Origin: Streptomyces sp. NBC_01478
Lineage (GTDB): Bacteria > Actinomycetota > Actinomycetes > Streptomycetales > Streptomycetaceae
Length of the DNA: 64,000 nt
Direction: 5' to 3'
NCBI RefSeq assembly: GCF_036227225.1
Contig: NZ_CP109444.1
Span: forward strand, 6,739,501 to 6,803,500
The position numbers and the translations under genes were made by a program. The notes beneath the pieces are model-generated. The model was given only the letters and a program-made list of their open reading frames with translations, made no database searches and had not been told where the DNA came from. Every line of letters begins with the position of its first letter. The stretch's first letter is position 1. Below are positions 8,216 through 16,539 of the stretch, piece after piece.

Positions 8216-8282
8216 ACGCGCTGAACACTCTCAACGCCGTGAACCCGGCGTAATACGACATGACTTGACGTAAGGAGACTCC

Positions 8283-10403
8283 ATGAACACCCGCCTGTGG
8301 CACAGCGGCCCCGAGGCATCCGCTCCGGAGCCGGCCGACGTGTCCGTCAGTTGCCACAGGCGGCTGCGCGGTCCCTACACCGGAGCCGGCTCCCTGATGA
8401 GGGCGCTGGTGCCGTCGGTGTACGACCGGCGGCCGGACCTGGTGGACCGGCACGCCATAGAGATCCTCTCGGTGGCACCGGAGTTGCAGGACCGCATCGG
8501 CGCCGGCCCCCAGACCCTCACCTCCTTGGCGATACCGGAGGAGCAGACCCGTATCTACGCGGCGGTGCGCACGCGCCGGCTCGCCCACGGCCTGGTCGAA
8601 CTCCTCGTCGCCTACGCGCGGTTGAGCACTCCCGGCGTACTGCGGCTGGCGTTCACCGACGCCGACGAGGCCGACCACACCGACCAGGAGTTCCTGGCGA
8701 TTCTGCTGCGGCGCACCCAGGGCACCCCCGTCGCGGTCGCCGTGGGCAGCCGCGGCGGGGAACTCACCGACGAACTCGCCGCCGCACTCGACCGGTACGC
8801 CCGCCCCGTCGAGGTACCCGCCCCCGGTCCCCGCCCCGCACGCGACCAGGACCGGCTGCTGCACGACTACATCGACGCCGACGGCGCCTCCGACGACCCG
8901 GACGAACTGGCCGCCTACCGGGCCGCAGACCCGGACACCCGCGCCCGACTGCACGACGAACGGGCCGAGCGGCTACGGCGCGACGGTGACCGGAGCCTGC
9001 GGCTGGGCGCGATCCCGTACCACCTCGAACACGGCGGCGACCCGGCCGCGGCGGCCGGCGACGCCCTCTACGAAGCGGTCTACCACTGCGCCGGGATGGG
9101 TTTCTGGCACGCGATCCTCGACTACGCCCCCCGGGCGCGGACCCTGGTCGGGCCCGGACGGGCGGAGTTGTACGCGCACGTCACCGGGAAGATGTCCTCG
9201 GCGCTGGCCTTCCTCGGACGCACCGCGGAGGCCGAACGCTGCTATCTGGAGGTACGCGGCCGGTACACCCTTCCGCTGACCCAGATATTCACCGGCTACG
9301 CGCTGTCCATGCTCTACACCCGGCTGCATCCGCCGGAGCGGCGGGACCACGCGGTGGCGAAGGCGTACGTCAACAACTCGGTCACCCTGGCCACCCTGCT
9401 GCCCGATCCCGAACTGCGCACCTTCCACACGGTGTTCCAGCTCAACGGGCTCGCCCTGGTCGAGATGCACATGGGCAACCTGGAGGAGTCGTTCCGTCTG
9501 GTGGACGATGGGCTGCGCCGGATGGAGCGTGAACTCCCGGCCGACCGGCACCGGTTGCACCGCTCGGCGCTGCTCCACAACCGGGCCAGGGTCCACGGGG
9601 CGCTGGGCCGGCCCACCGAGGCCCTGGCCGACTTCACCGCGGTCATCGCGCTCGACCCGAACTACCCCGACTACTACTTCGACCGCGCCGACGTCCTGCA
9701 GAAACTGGGCGACGACGCCGCCGCGCTGGCCGACTACGGCACGGCGATCACGCTCGGTCCGCCGTTCTGGGAACTGCACTACAACCGGGCCGACTTGCGG
9801 GCCAGGTCGGGCGACACGGAGGGCGCGATCGCCGACCTCGCCCGCGTCGTCGAACTCGAACCCGACCAGCTCGACGCCCGCGTCAACCTCATCGGACTGC
9901 TCCTGGAGAACGACGCCGTGGAGGCGGCACTCCCGGTCCTGGAGGAGGGGCTGCGGCTCGACCCCGGCGACGCGCGGCTGCTCCAGCTCCGGGGGCAGCT
10001 CGCCTGGGAGGCCGGCCGGCGGGATGCCGCCCGCCGCGACTTCGACCTCGCGCTCGACGCCGACCCCGGGTGCGTGCCGGCGCTGGCGGGCCGCGCCACG
10101 CTCCTGTTCGAGGACGGCGAGCCCGTCGCCGCGTTGCGCGACCTGACCCGCGCGATCGAGGTCAGCCCCGACGACCCCGACCTGCGCCACAACCGCGCCC
10201 ACGTCCACCAGGCGACCGGAGACTGGAAGGCCGCCGCCGACGACTACACCCACGCCCTCACCCTCCCGGGCGCCGACCTGCCCGAACTCCTCCGACAGCG
10301 CGCCCGCTGCCACCGGCAACTCGGCAACCCCACAGCAGCGGAAACCGACCTGAACGACGCCCGAGCGGCCTCCGGCCCGGCTGTAGCGGTGGGTGCGGCA
10401 TGA
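8283..10403 (+). CDS. Tetratricopeptide repeat protein with degenerate STAND-like N terminus
   Basis: A 706-residue soluble protein. Residues about 20-170 resemble the ATPase part of LAL/STAND proteins without a P-loop: no GxxxxGK[ST] is visible, but a Walker B-like LAFTDADEADHTDQEFLAILLRR remains. The middle (about 210-330) is helical. Residues about 440-665 hold roughly seven TPRs with canonical spacing (EALADFTAVIALDPNYPDYYF and similar). AAGGAGAC precedes the ATG. Its stop overlaps the start of the flavin reductase gene (ATGA). It may be a scaffold for the peptide-modifying enzymes; this is inference from position. Confidence 0.85.
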   Translation: MNTRLWHSGPEASAPEPADVSVSCHRRLRGPYTGAGSLMRALVPSVYDRRPDLVDRHAIEILSVAPELQDRIGAGPQTLTSLAIPEEQTRIYAAVRTRRLAHGLVELLVAYARLSTPGVLRLAFTDADEADHTDQEFLAILLRRTQGTPVAVAVGSRGGELTDELAAALDRYARPVEVPAPGPRPARDQDRLLHDYIDADGASDDPDELAAYRAADPDTRARLHDERAERLRRDGDRSLRLGAIPYHLEHGGDPAAAAGDALYEAVYHCAGMGFWHAILDYAPRARTLVGPGRAELYAHVTGKMSSALAFLGRTAEAERCYLEVRGRYTLPLTQIFTGYALSMLYTRLHPPERRDHAVAKAYVNNSVTLATLLPDPELRTFHTVFQLNGLALVEMHMGNLEESFRLVDDGLRRMERELPADRHRLHRSALLHNRARVHGALGRPTEALADFTAVIALDPNYPDYYFDRADVLQKLGDDAAALADYGTAITLGPPFWELHYNRADLRARSGDTEGAIADLARVVELEPDQLDARVNLIGLLLENDAVEAALPVLEEGLRLDPGDARLLQLRGQLAWEAGRRDAARRDFDLALDADPGCVPALAGRATLLFEDGEPVAALRDLTRAIEVSPDDPDLRHNRAHVHQATGDWKAAADDYTHALTLPGADLPELLRQRARCHRQLGNPTAAETDLNDARAASGPAVAVGAA

Positions 10404-10978
10404 CGTTCCACCCGATGCCCAGGGGCGGGGTGGTGGGGGAGGTCTCGCGGGACGGGCTGGCGGAGCCGATCTCCGGGGACGGGCTGGCGGAGTCCACGAT
10501 CGTGTCGGACCGTTTCCATCGGTTCATGCGTACCTGGGCCACCGGGATCACCGTGGTGACCACTCGGCGGGCGGAGCGGCTGTTCGGCTGTACGGTCACC
10601 GCGTTCGCCTCGGTGTCTCTGCGGCCCGCCCTTCTGCTGGTCTCGCTGGGGCGTGGCAGCCGTACCCTCGCCGCGGTCCAGGAGCAGGGCGTGTTCGCCG
10701 TCAACGTTCTTTCCGAGGATGCGGCCGCGCTGGCCGACCGCTTCGCGACCATGCCCGGCGACCGGTTCGCGACGGTGCCCCATCGTCTCGTCGAGGGTGT
10801 CCCCGTACTGGAGGAGGCGATGGCCACGGCGGTGTGCCGGGTGCACAGTGCCGTGCCGGTCGCCGACCACATGCTGGTCCTGGGGCACCCCGTCGAGTAC
10901 GGCGACTTCCGTGAGAGCCGGCCCCTGCTCCGCTTCGACGGCCGTACGACGACGGCAAGGTCCCTGAGCAGCCCCTAG
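10400..10978 (+). CDS. Flavin reductase family protein (FMN-binding split barrel)
   Basis: A 192-residue protein. From about residue 35 it shows the flavin reductase-like split barrel: RFMRTWATGITVVTTRR, FGCTVTAFASVSLRPALLLVSLGRGS, then FAVNVLSED and a C-terminal HMLVLGHPVEYGD. Such enzymes reduce free FMN/FAD with NAD(P)H for two-component oxygenases. The first 35 residues carry a small G/D/E-rich repeat (SRDGLAEPISGDGLAESTI) not typical of the family. Its ATG overlaps the TPR gene stop by 4 bases, so it belongs to the same operon. It may supply reduced flavin to an enzyme of the locus, but no cognate flavin monooxygenase is adjacent. Confidence 0.88.
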   Translation: MTFHPMPRGGVVGEVSRDGLAEPISGDGLAESTIVSDRFHRFMRTWATGITVVTTRRAERLFGCTVTAFASVSLRPALLLVSLGRGSRTLAAVQEQGVFAVNVLSEDAAALADRFATMPGDRFATVPHRLVEGVPVLEEAMATAVCRVHSAVPVADHMLVLGHPVEYGDFRESRPLLRFDGRTTTARSLSSP

Positions 10979-11110
10979 GGGGAGCCTCCACCTGCGTCTC
11001 CACCCGGATTTCCACCCGTGGGTCCGGGAGCTTCTCCGGCATCGGCGGGAGAGTCGGTCTCAGGAAAACGCGCGGCGGGCACACCGCCGGAGACCGAGGA
11101 GTGCGACGTC

Positions 11111-11668
11111 ATGACGGACATGGAGCAGGCGCTGACGATCAGCGGGGGCATCTTCGCGGTGATGATGCTGACGCAGTACGGGCGCCGGAAGTACGACCTG
11201 CACAAGGTGCTGATGCCGATCGGCACGGTGTCGGCGGTCGGCTACTTCTATCTGAAGGGGATGCCCACCCAGCACGTCGACATCGTGGTCTATCTGGTGG
11301 GCGCCGCGATCGGCCTGGCCTGCGGTGTCGTCGCCACGTTCACGACCGGCGTGGAGCGCGACCCGGCCTCGGGCCAGGTCCACACCCGGTGCGGCGTGGG
11401 GTTCGTGGCGATCTGGACGGCGGTGGTCGCTCTGCGCGTCGCGTTCATCTACCTCGCCGAGCACAACACCGGGTTCCGCGACCACCTCGGCACGTTCATG
11501 ACGGAGCACCAGATAGTGCAGGACGCCATCGCACCGTTCTTCGTCATCATGGCGCTGGCCATGGTCCTCACCCGGGTGTTCCTGCTGCTGGCCCGCGTGC
11601 GTCTCCTGCCGGTCGCCGGTGCCCGCGGCGAGGCCCTCACCCAGGGGTCTTCACCAGTCCGTGGATGA
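11111..11668 (+). CDS. Integral membrane protein, possibly DUF1453/CcdC-like
   Basis: A 185-residue protein with about five membrane helices (TISGGIFAVMMLTQY, KVLMPIGTVSAVGYFYL, VDIVVYLVGAAIGLACGVVATF, FVAIWTAVVALRVAFIYLA, APFFVIMALAMVLTRVFLLL). The arrangement, with RRKYDLHKVL after the first helix, recalls the CcdC/DUF1453 family of unknown biochemical role; the assignment is tentative. GAGGAG lies before the ATG. It follows the flavin reductase gene by 132 bases on the same strand and could close the peptide locus. Its last 32 bases overlap the convergent response regulator gene. Confidence 0.7.
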   Translation: MTDMEQALTISGGIFAVMMLTQYGRRKYDLHKVLMPIGTVSAVGYFYLKGMPTQHVDIVVYLVGAAIGLACGVVATFTTGVERDPASGQVHTRCGVGFVAIWTAVVALRVAFIYLAEHNTGFRDHLGTFMTEHQIVQDAIAPFFVIMALAMVLTRVFLLLARVRLLPVAGARGEALTQGSSPVRG

Positions 11669-12347
11669 ACGCGTATTTCACGGCATGCGCCCGGTCCCGC
11701 AGATGCGCCTTGGCGAAGAGGTTGTTGATATGAGTCTTCACCGTGGCCTCGCTGACCACCAGCCGCTCGGCGATCCCCCGGTTGGTGAGCCCCTCGCCGA
11801 TCAGCGTGAGGACCTCGACCTCCCGGGGCGTGAGATCCGGTGCGAGTCCCGAGCCCGAGCGCTCGACGGGAGCACCGCCCCGCGCGGCCGCGGCGACGAG
11901 CCGGTCCCGTACGGCGGGGTCGAGCACGGACTGCCCGGCCGCCGCGACCCGCACCGCCCGGGTGATGTCCTGCCGGCCGGACTCCTTGGTGAGGTAGCCG
12001 CGGGCACCGGCGCCGAGCGCGGCGAGGATGTACTCCTCGTCGGCGAAGGTGGTCAGCACGACCACGGCGACCTGTGGGAAGCGCTCGGTGAGCAGCCGGG
12101 TGGCCTCCACCCCGTCCATCCGCGGCATGTTGAGATCCATCAGGATCACGTCGGGGGAGTGCTCCTCCGCGGCCCGCACGGCCTCCCCGCCGTCCTTCGC
12201 CGTCGCCACGACCTCCACGCCGGGCTGCAGGTCCAGTACGGTCGCCAGCGCCTCACGGACCGCGGTCTGGTCATCGGCGACGACCACCCGTACGACGGCC
12301 TGCGGCTCGCCCTGCCCCTGTCCCTGCCCCTGTCGCTCGTCGCTCAT
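11637..12347 (-). CDS. NarL/FixJ family response regulator
   Basis: A 236-residue two-domain regulator. The receiver domain has the acidic pair ADD (residues 24-26), phosphoacceptor D71 in VILMDLNMPRMDG and a conserved lysine in YLTKESG. The C-terminal LuxR-type helix-turn-helix is TPREVEVLTLIGEGLTNRGIAERLVVSEATVKTHINNLFAK. The N terminus carries a short GQ repeat (QGQGQGQG). Its start overlaps the stop of the upstream kinase gene by 4 bases, so the two form a two-component operon. It converges on the membrane protein gene and overlaps it by 32 bases. Confidence 0.93.
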   Translation of the reverse strand: MSDERQGQGQGQGEPQAVVRVVVADDQTAVREALATVLDLQPGVEVVATAKDGGEAVRAAEEHSPDVILMDLNMPRMDGVEATRLLTERFPQVAVVVLTTFADEEYILAALGAGARGYLTKESGRQDITRAVRVAAAGQSVLDPAVRDRLVAAAARGGAPVERSGSGLAPDLTPREVEVLTLIGEGLTNRGIAERLVVSEATVKTHINNLFAKAHLRDRAHAVKYAFIHGLVKTPG

Positions 12348-13519
12348 CCCGGGATCACCACGCGCACGCGCCAGCCTCCAGTGTCGTCGCCGTCCACGAT
12401 CGGCCCGGCCGTGACCGTGCCGCCCACCAGGTCGAGGCGCTCGCGCATCCCGACAAGACCCATCCCGCTCCCGGCACCGGCCAGCGGCCGCGAGCCTTCC
12501 GGCGGCGCGGAGTTGACCACCTCGAAGACGGTCTCCTCCGGCTGTCCCTCCTGGTGCGCCGGGTACTCCAGCCGCATGCGGACCGGTGCGCCGGGCGCGT
12601 ACTTGTGCGCGTTGGTCAGCGCCTCCTGGGCGCAGCGCACGATCACCTGGGCGAGGCGGACGGGCAGTTCAAGCGGTGGCCCGTCGACGGTCAGCGTACC
12701 GGCGTCGGAGGCGGAGGCGAGCAGCGACCGCAGCGTCTCCACCAGCGGCAGCGCGTCCTCACGCAGGTCGCCCACCGTGCGCTGCACCTCGGTCAGCCCC
12801 GACCGCACCAGGCTCTGCGCCCGCTGGGCCGCCTGCCGGGCCCGTTCGACGTCACCGGACTCCAACAGGGCGTCGGTGACCTCCAGTTGCATGTTCACCC
12901 CGGCCAGCGAGTGGGCCAGTACGTCGTGCACGTCCCGGGCGATGCGGGCCCGCTCGGCGAGCGACTCGGCCCGCGCCTCGGCCCGTGCGGCCAGCTCGGC
13001 CTGCTCGGCGGCGGCCCGTGCGGAGCGCAACGCGTCGGTGTGGGCGCGGTTGGAGATACCGACCAGCACGCTGACACCGGTGAAGGCGCCCACGATCCAC
13101 GAGGCGCCGTGGGCGCTCCAGGGCAACAGCAGCACACCGGCGCACAGGGCGCTGGTGACCGCCGCGAAGGGCAGCGAGCGGCGGCTGTCGAGGCGGTATC
13201 CGGCGTGGCCGGTGGCGAAGTACGCGAACAGGGCGGCGGCCCCGGAGCGGTCCAGCCCCATCAGGGCCACCGCCCCGGCCGACCAGGCACACAGCACCGC
13301 GAGCTGCACGCGGGGTGAGAAGCGGCCCTCGGGGACGAGCCGGGTGCACAGCAGCAGCGACACCAGGACGAGCAGACACAGCACCGCGAGCCCGGTACCG
13401 GACATCCCGATCGGGCGCACGGTGATCGCGCCGACGGTGACGGCGGCCGCGGTGCCGAAGACCTGGATGGGGTTGTTGTCCGCCGTGGACCAGCGGACCA
13501 GGGCCTGAGTTCGGTTCAT
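12344..13519 (-). CDS. Sensor histidine kinase (HisKA_3, NarL partner)
   Basis: A 391-residue membrane kinase. About five or six helices occupy the first 155 residues with no large extracellular loop, so it likely senses a membrane or intracellular signal. The dimerisation/phosphoacceptor motif RIARDVHDVLAHSLAGVN holds the phosphorylated His. The ATPase domain shows ALTNAHKYA (N box) and GMGLVGMRERL (G box). It pairs with the overlapping NarL regulator. Regulated genes are unknown; the peptide locus next door is one possibility but is not indicated by shared sites I can see. Confidence 0.93.
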   Translation of the reverse strand: MNRTQALVRWSTADNNPIQVFGTAAAVTVGAITVRPIGMSGTGLAVLCLLVLVSLLLCTRLVPEGRFSPRVQLAVLCAWSAGAVALMGLDRSGAAALFAYFATGHAGYRLDSRRSLPFAAVTSALCAGVLLLPWSAHGASWIVGAFTGVSVLVGISNRAHTDALRSARAAAEQAELAARAEARAESLAERARIARDVHDVLAHSLAGVNMQLEVTDALLESGDVERARQAAQRAQSLVRSGLTEVQRTVGDLREDALPLVETLRSLLASASDAGTLTVDGPPLELPVRLAQVIVRCAQEALTNAHKYAPGAPVRMRLEYPAHQEGQPEETVFEVVNSAPPEGSRPLAGAGSGMGLVGMRERLDLVGGTVTAGPIVDGDDTGGWRVRVVIPG

Positions 13520-13604
13520 CAGGTCTCACTCCCCGCTGTCGTCCGGCCGCTGCGAAAGCTATCAGCGTGCCGATGGACCCGTGGGCGGCGGTCGGTGACG
13601 GCGG

Positions 13605-14471
13605 TCAGCGCCCGCCCCGCGCACCCTCTCCGCCCTGCACACCCTGTGCGTTCTGCGCGTACGCCGTCGGTGTCACCCCGACCGTCGCCGTGAAGTCCCG
13701 GACCAGGTGGGCCTGGTCGGCATAGCCGAGGTCGGCGGCGAGCCCCGCCCAGTCCACGGGCTCCTCGGCGCCGGCCCGCTCCAGGGCCTCGTGGATGCGG
13801 CAGCGCAGGATGACCCACTTGGGGCCGACGCCGACGTACGCGGCGAAGAGGCGCTGGAGCAGTCGTACGGACAGGCCCTCGGTGTGGGCGAAGTCGGTGA
13901 CGCGGCGGATCGTGCGGTCGGTGCGGATGCGGTCGACCAGGGTGGTCGCGAGCTCGGCCTGCGGGTCGGGGCGGGGGCCGAGGGCGAGCAGGAAGGCGTC
14001 CAGGGCGGCGACGCGGGCGGAGTCGTCGGCGAGGTCGAGGACGGTGGCGGGGTCGGTGTCAGGGAACACCTCGGGCTGCCGCACCCGCCTCCCGGTCCAC
14101 TCCGACACGGGCCGCTCCGGGGCGACGGCGACGGCACGGAAGCCACCGGGCCGGAACTTGATCCCGCACACCCGCCCCCGCCCCTCCAGCTTCTGCGCGA
14201 AGAGCCCGTGCGGGATGCCGGCGATCTCGACGAAGGCGTCCTCGCCGGCGAGCCGCTGGAAGACGATGTGCACGGCCGGGTGCGGGACGACATGGGAGAC
14301 GTAGGGCTCGGTCAGGTCCCAGTCGATGAGCCAGTAGTGCTCGATGTACGGGCGCAGGGGCGGGGCGGGTTCGGGGCGGCGGAAGTGCACGCGGGTGAGG
14401 AGTTCGGCGGGGTCGACGATTCCGCGGGTGTCGTCGGCTTCTCCGGAGGCGCTGCGGCGTGGGGCGGCCAT
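13605..14471 (-). CDS. AraC family transcriptional regulator
   Basis: A 288-residue protein with an N-terminal DUF6597-like sensory domain (about 30-150, with IEHYWLIDWDL and HPAVHIVFQR) and a C-terminal AraC helix-turn-helix (about 190-275: LSVRLLQRLFAAYVGVGPKWVILRCRIHEAL then ADLGYADQAHLVRDFTATVG). A small QGVQGGEGARGGR tail ends it. It is divergent from the LLM monooxygenase gene, with 104 bases between the two starts, and may control that operon and itself. The effector is unknown. Confidence 0.92.
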   Translation of the reverse strand: MAAPRRSASGEADDTRGIVDPAELLTRVHFRRPEPAPPLRPYIEHYWLIDWDLTEPYVSHVVPHPAVHIVFQRLAGEDAFVEIAGIPHGLFAQKLEGRGRVCGIKFRPGGFRAVAVAPERPVSEWTGRRVRQPEVFPDTDPATVLDLADDSARVAALDAFLLALGPRPDPQAELATTLVDRIRTDRTIRRVTDFAHTEGLSVRLLQRLFAAYVGVGPKWVILRCRIHEALERAGAEEPVDWAGLAADLGYADQAHLVRDFTATVGVTPTAYAQNAQGVQGGEGARGGR

Positions 14472-14541
14472 GTCGGGATCGTAGGACGAGGCACTGACAG
14501 CGCGCGGAATATGTGCGAGGGGGTGACCGTTGGAGGGTATA

Positions 14542-14555
14542 GTTGAATGATCAAC
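14542..14555. promoter_or_regulatory. GTTGA-N4-TCAAC operator in front of the LLM gene
   Basis: Perfect 5-bp inverted arms gttga and tcaac around atga, overlapping a possible -10 element (tatagt, 14538-14543) and ending a few bases before the ribosome binding site (ggaggg, 14561-14566). TTGA-type palindromes of this form are typical of MarR or TetR binding sites. A repressor bound here would block the LLM/FMN reductase operon. No MarR gene is adjacent; the AraC regulator is. Confidence 0.5.
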
Positions 14556-14575
14556 AACCTGGAGGGTGAACGACC

Positions 14576-15676
14576 ATGCAGTTCGGGATCTTCAGCGTCG
14601 GCGACGTCACACCGGACCCGACCACCGGACGGACGCCGACCGAGCGTGAGCGCATCAAGGCCATGGTCGCCATCGCGCTGAAGGCCGAGGAGGTCGGCCT
14701 CGACGTCTTCGCGACCGGCGAGCACCACAACCCGCCGTTCGTGCCCTCGTCCCCGACGACGATGCTCGGCTTCATCGCGGCGCAGACCGAGAAGCTGATC
14801 CTCTCCACCTCCACCACCCTCATCACCACCAACGACCCGGTGAAGATCGCGGAGGACTTCGCGATGCTCCAGCACCTGGCCGACGGACGCGTGGACCTGA
14901 TAATGGGCCGCGGCAACACCGGCCCGGTCTACCCCTGGTTCGGCCAGGACATCCGCCAGGGCATCAACCTCGCCATCGAGAACTACGCCCTGCTGCGCCG
15001 CCTGTGGCGCGAGGACGTAGTGAACTGGGAGGGCAAGTTCCGCACCGCGCTCCAGGGCTTCACCTCCACGCCCCGCCCGCTGGACGACGTACCGCCGTTC
15101 GTCTGGCACGGCTCGATCCGCAGCCCCGAGATCGCCGAGCAGGCCGCCTTCTACGGCGACGGCTTCTTCCACAACAACATCTTCTGGCCGGCCGACCACA
15201 CCAAGCGGATGGTCGAGCTGTACCGGGAGCGGTACGCGCACTACGGCCACGGCACGGCCGAGCAGGCGATCGTCGGGCTCGGCGGCCAGGTCTTCATGCG
15301 CAAGAACTCCCAGGACGCGATCCGCGAGTTCCGCCCGTACTTCGACAACGCGCCGGTCTACGGCCACGGGCCCTCCCTGGAGGACTTCACCGACCAGACC
15401 CCGTTGACCGTCGGCTCCCCGCAGGAGGTCATCGAGAAGACCCTCGCGTTCCGGGACTACGCCGGTGACTACCAGCGCCAGCTCTTCCTGCTGGACCACG
15501 CGGGCCTGCCGCTCAAGACGGTCCTGGAGCAGCTCGACCTGCTGGGCGAGGAGGTCGTACCCGTCCTGCGCAAGGAGTTCGCGGCGAACCGCCCGGCGGA
15601 CGTGCCGGAGGCACCGACCCACGAGTCGCTGAAGGCCGCCAAGGCCGCCGCACCGGAAGGGGTGACCGTCGCATGA
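14576..15676 (+). CDS. LLM class flavin-dependent oxidoreductase
   Basis: A 366-residue luciferase-like monooxygenase of usual length. It starts MQFGIFSVGDVTPDP and keeps the LLM barrel motifs: GEHHNPPFVPSSP near residue 55, STTLITTNDPVKIAEDFAMLQHLADGRVDLIMGRGN (about 80-115) and a later TVGSPQEVIEKTLAF. It would oxidise an unknown substrate with FMNH2 and O2. The next gene, a CE1759-type FMN reductase, overlaps its stop by 4 bases and should supply the FMNH2, so the two act as a two-component monooxygenase. Confidence 0.93.
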   Translation: MQFGIFSVGDVTPDPTTGRTPTERERIKAMVAIALKAEEVGLDVFATGEHHNPPFVPSSPTTMLGFIAAQTEKLILSTSTTLITTNDPVKIAEDFAMLQHLADGRVDLIMGRGNTGPVYPWFGQDIRQGINLAIENYALLRRLWREDVVNWEGKFRTALQGFTSTPRPLDDVPPFVWHGSIRSPEIAEQAAFYGDGFFHNNIFWPADHTKRMVELYRERYAHYGHGTAEQAIVGLGGQVFMRKNSQDAIREFRPYFDNAPVYGHGPSLEDFTDQTPLTVGSPQEVIEKTLAFRDYAGDYQRQLFLLDHAGLPLKTVLEQLDLLGEEVVPVLRKEFAANRPADVPEAPTHESLKAAKAAAPEGVTVA

Positions 15677-16266
15677 AGCTCGTAGTCGTCTCGGCGGGGC
15701 TGAGCGTTCCGTCGTCCACGAGGCTGCTGGCCGACCGGCTGGCGACGGCCACGGCGGGCCGTACGCCGGCGGAGACACAGGTCGTGGAGTTGCGCGACCT
15801 CGCCGTGGAGATAGCGCACAACTTCACCAACGGCTTCCCCGGCCGTTCCCTCGCCGCCGCGCTGGACGCGGTGGCGGAGGCGGACGGGCTGATCGTGGTC
15901 ACGCCGGTGTTCTCGGCGTCGTACAGCGGACTGTTCAAGTCCTTCTTCGACGTCCTGGACAAGGACGCGCTGGCCGGAAAGCCGGTGCTCGTCGCGGCCA
16001 CGGGCGGCAGCGCGCGGCACTCGCTGGTCCTGGACCACGCGCTGCGCCCGCTCTTCTCCTACCTGCGCGCCGTGGTCGTCCCGACCGGGGTCTACGCCGC
16101 CTCCGAGGACTGGGGCGCGGAGGGCCTGCCCGAGCGGATCGAGCGGGCGGCGGGCGAGCTGGCGGCCCTGATGACAGGACTGTCCACAGAGCGCCCGGCG
16201 AGCAAGCCGACGGTCGTACCGTTCGCGGAACAACTGGCGGCACTGTCGGCTTCGCCGAGCGCGTGA
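15673..16266 (+). CDS. NADPH-dependent FMN reductase (CE1759 type)
   Basis: A 197-residue flavodoxin-fold reductase. It begins MKLVVVSAGLSVPSSTRLLADRL and has the FMN-binding loop VTPVFSASYSGLFKSFFD (about residues 76-93) and GKPVLVAATGGSARHSLVLDHALRPLFSYL. CE1759-family reductases occur as partners of LLM monooxygenases. The ATG overlaps the LLM stop (ATGA), which gives coupled synthesis of the two components. A C-terminal extension after residue 175 is proline- and alanine-rich. Confidence 0.92.
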   Translation: MKLVVVSAGLSVPSSTRLLADRLATATAGRTPAETQVVELRDLAVEIAHNFTNGFPGRSLAAALDAVAEADGLIVVTPVFSASYSGLFKSFFDVLDKDALAGKPVLVAATGGSARHSLVLDHALRPLFSYLRAVVVPTGVYAASEDWGAEGLPERIERAAGELAALMTGLSTERPASKPTVVPFAEQLAALSASPSA

Positions 16267-16323
16267 CGTCCGGCCGCACTTTTCATCGTGGACCGGAACA
16301 AATCATCGCGGGCCAGCACTAAC

Positions 16324-16395
16324 CAGCCCGTCCGGCGCTTGAGGACGAGGCCCCTTCAGGGCCGAAGCGGGGGCCTGGGGGCGCAGCCCCCAGGC
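16324..16395 (+). terminator. Streptomyces-type intergenic repeat with terminator hairpin
   Basis: The stretch cagcccgtccggcgcttg through the 9-bp stem gcctggggg (16373-16381), cccccaggc (16387-16395) is of a kind that, from memory, recurs between genes in many Streptomyces genomes. The stem is perfect with a 5-base loop but no T-run. It lies 58 bases after the FMN reductase stop, in a 273-base gap. It probably terminates that operon before the two-component genes. The remaining bases up to 16539 show no gene. Confidence 0.6.
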
Positions 16396-16539
16396 ACGTA
16401 CCCCCGCCCCACCCGACAGTGAGAAGACGGTAGGAGCTGAACCCGGGTTGCGCCCACCTCGGTGAGAGCCAGGTAAAAAGGGTGATCGTAGACCTGCCCC
16501 CACCGCCCCACCGCCGGAGGCCTTGGCACACTGGGAGAC

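Noticed and set aside
3070..13519. Treating the NarL two-component pair as part of the peptide locus
   Set aside because: It is on the opposite strand and converges on the membrane protein gene; no shared operator is visible, so inclusion would be a guess.
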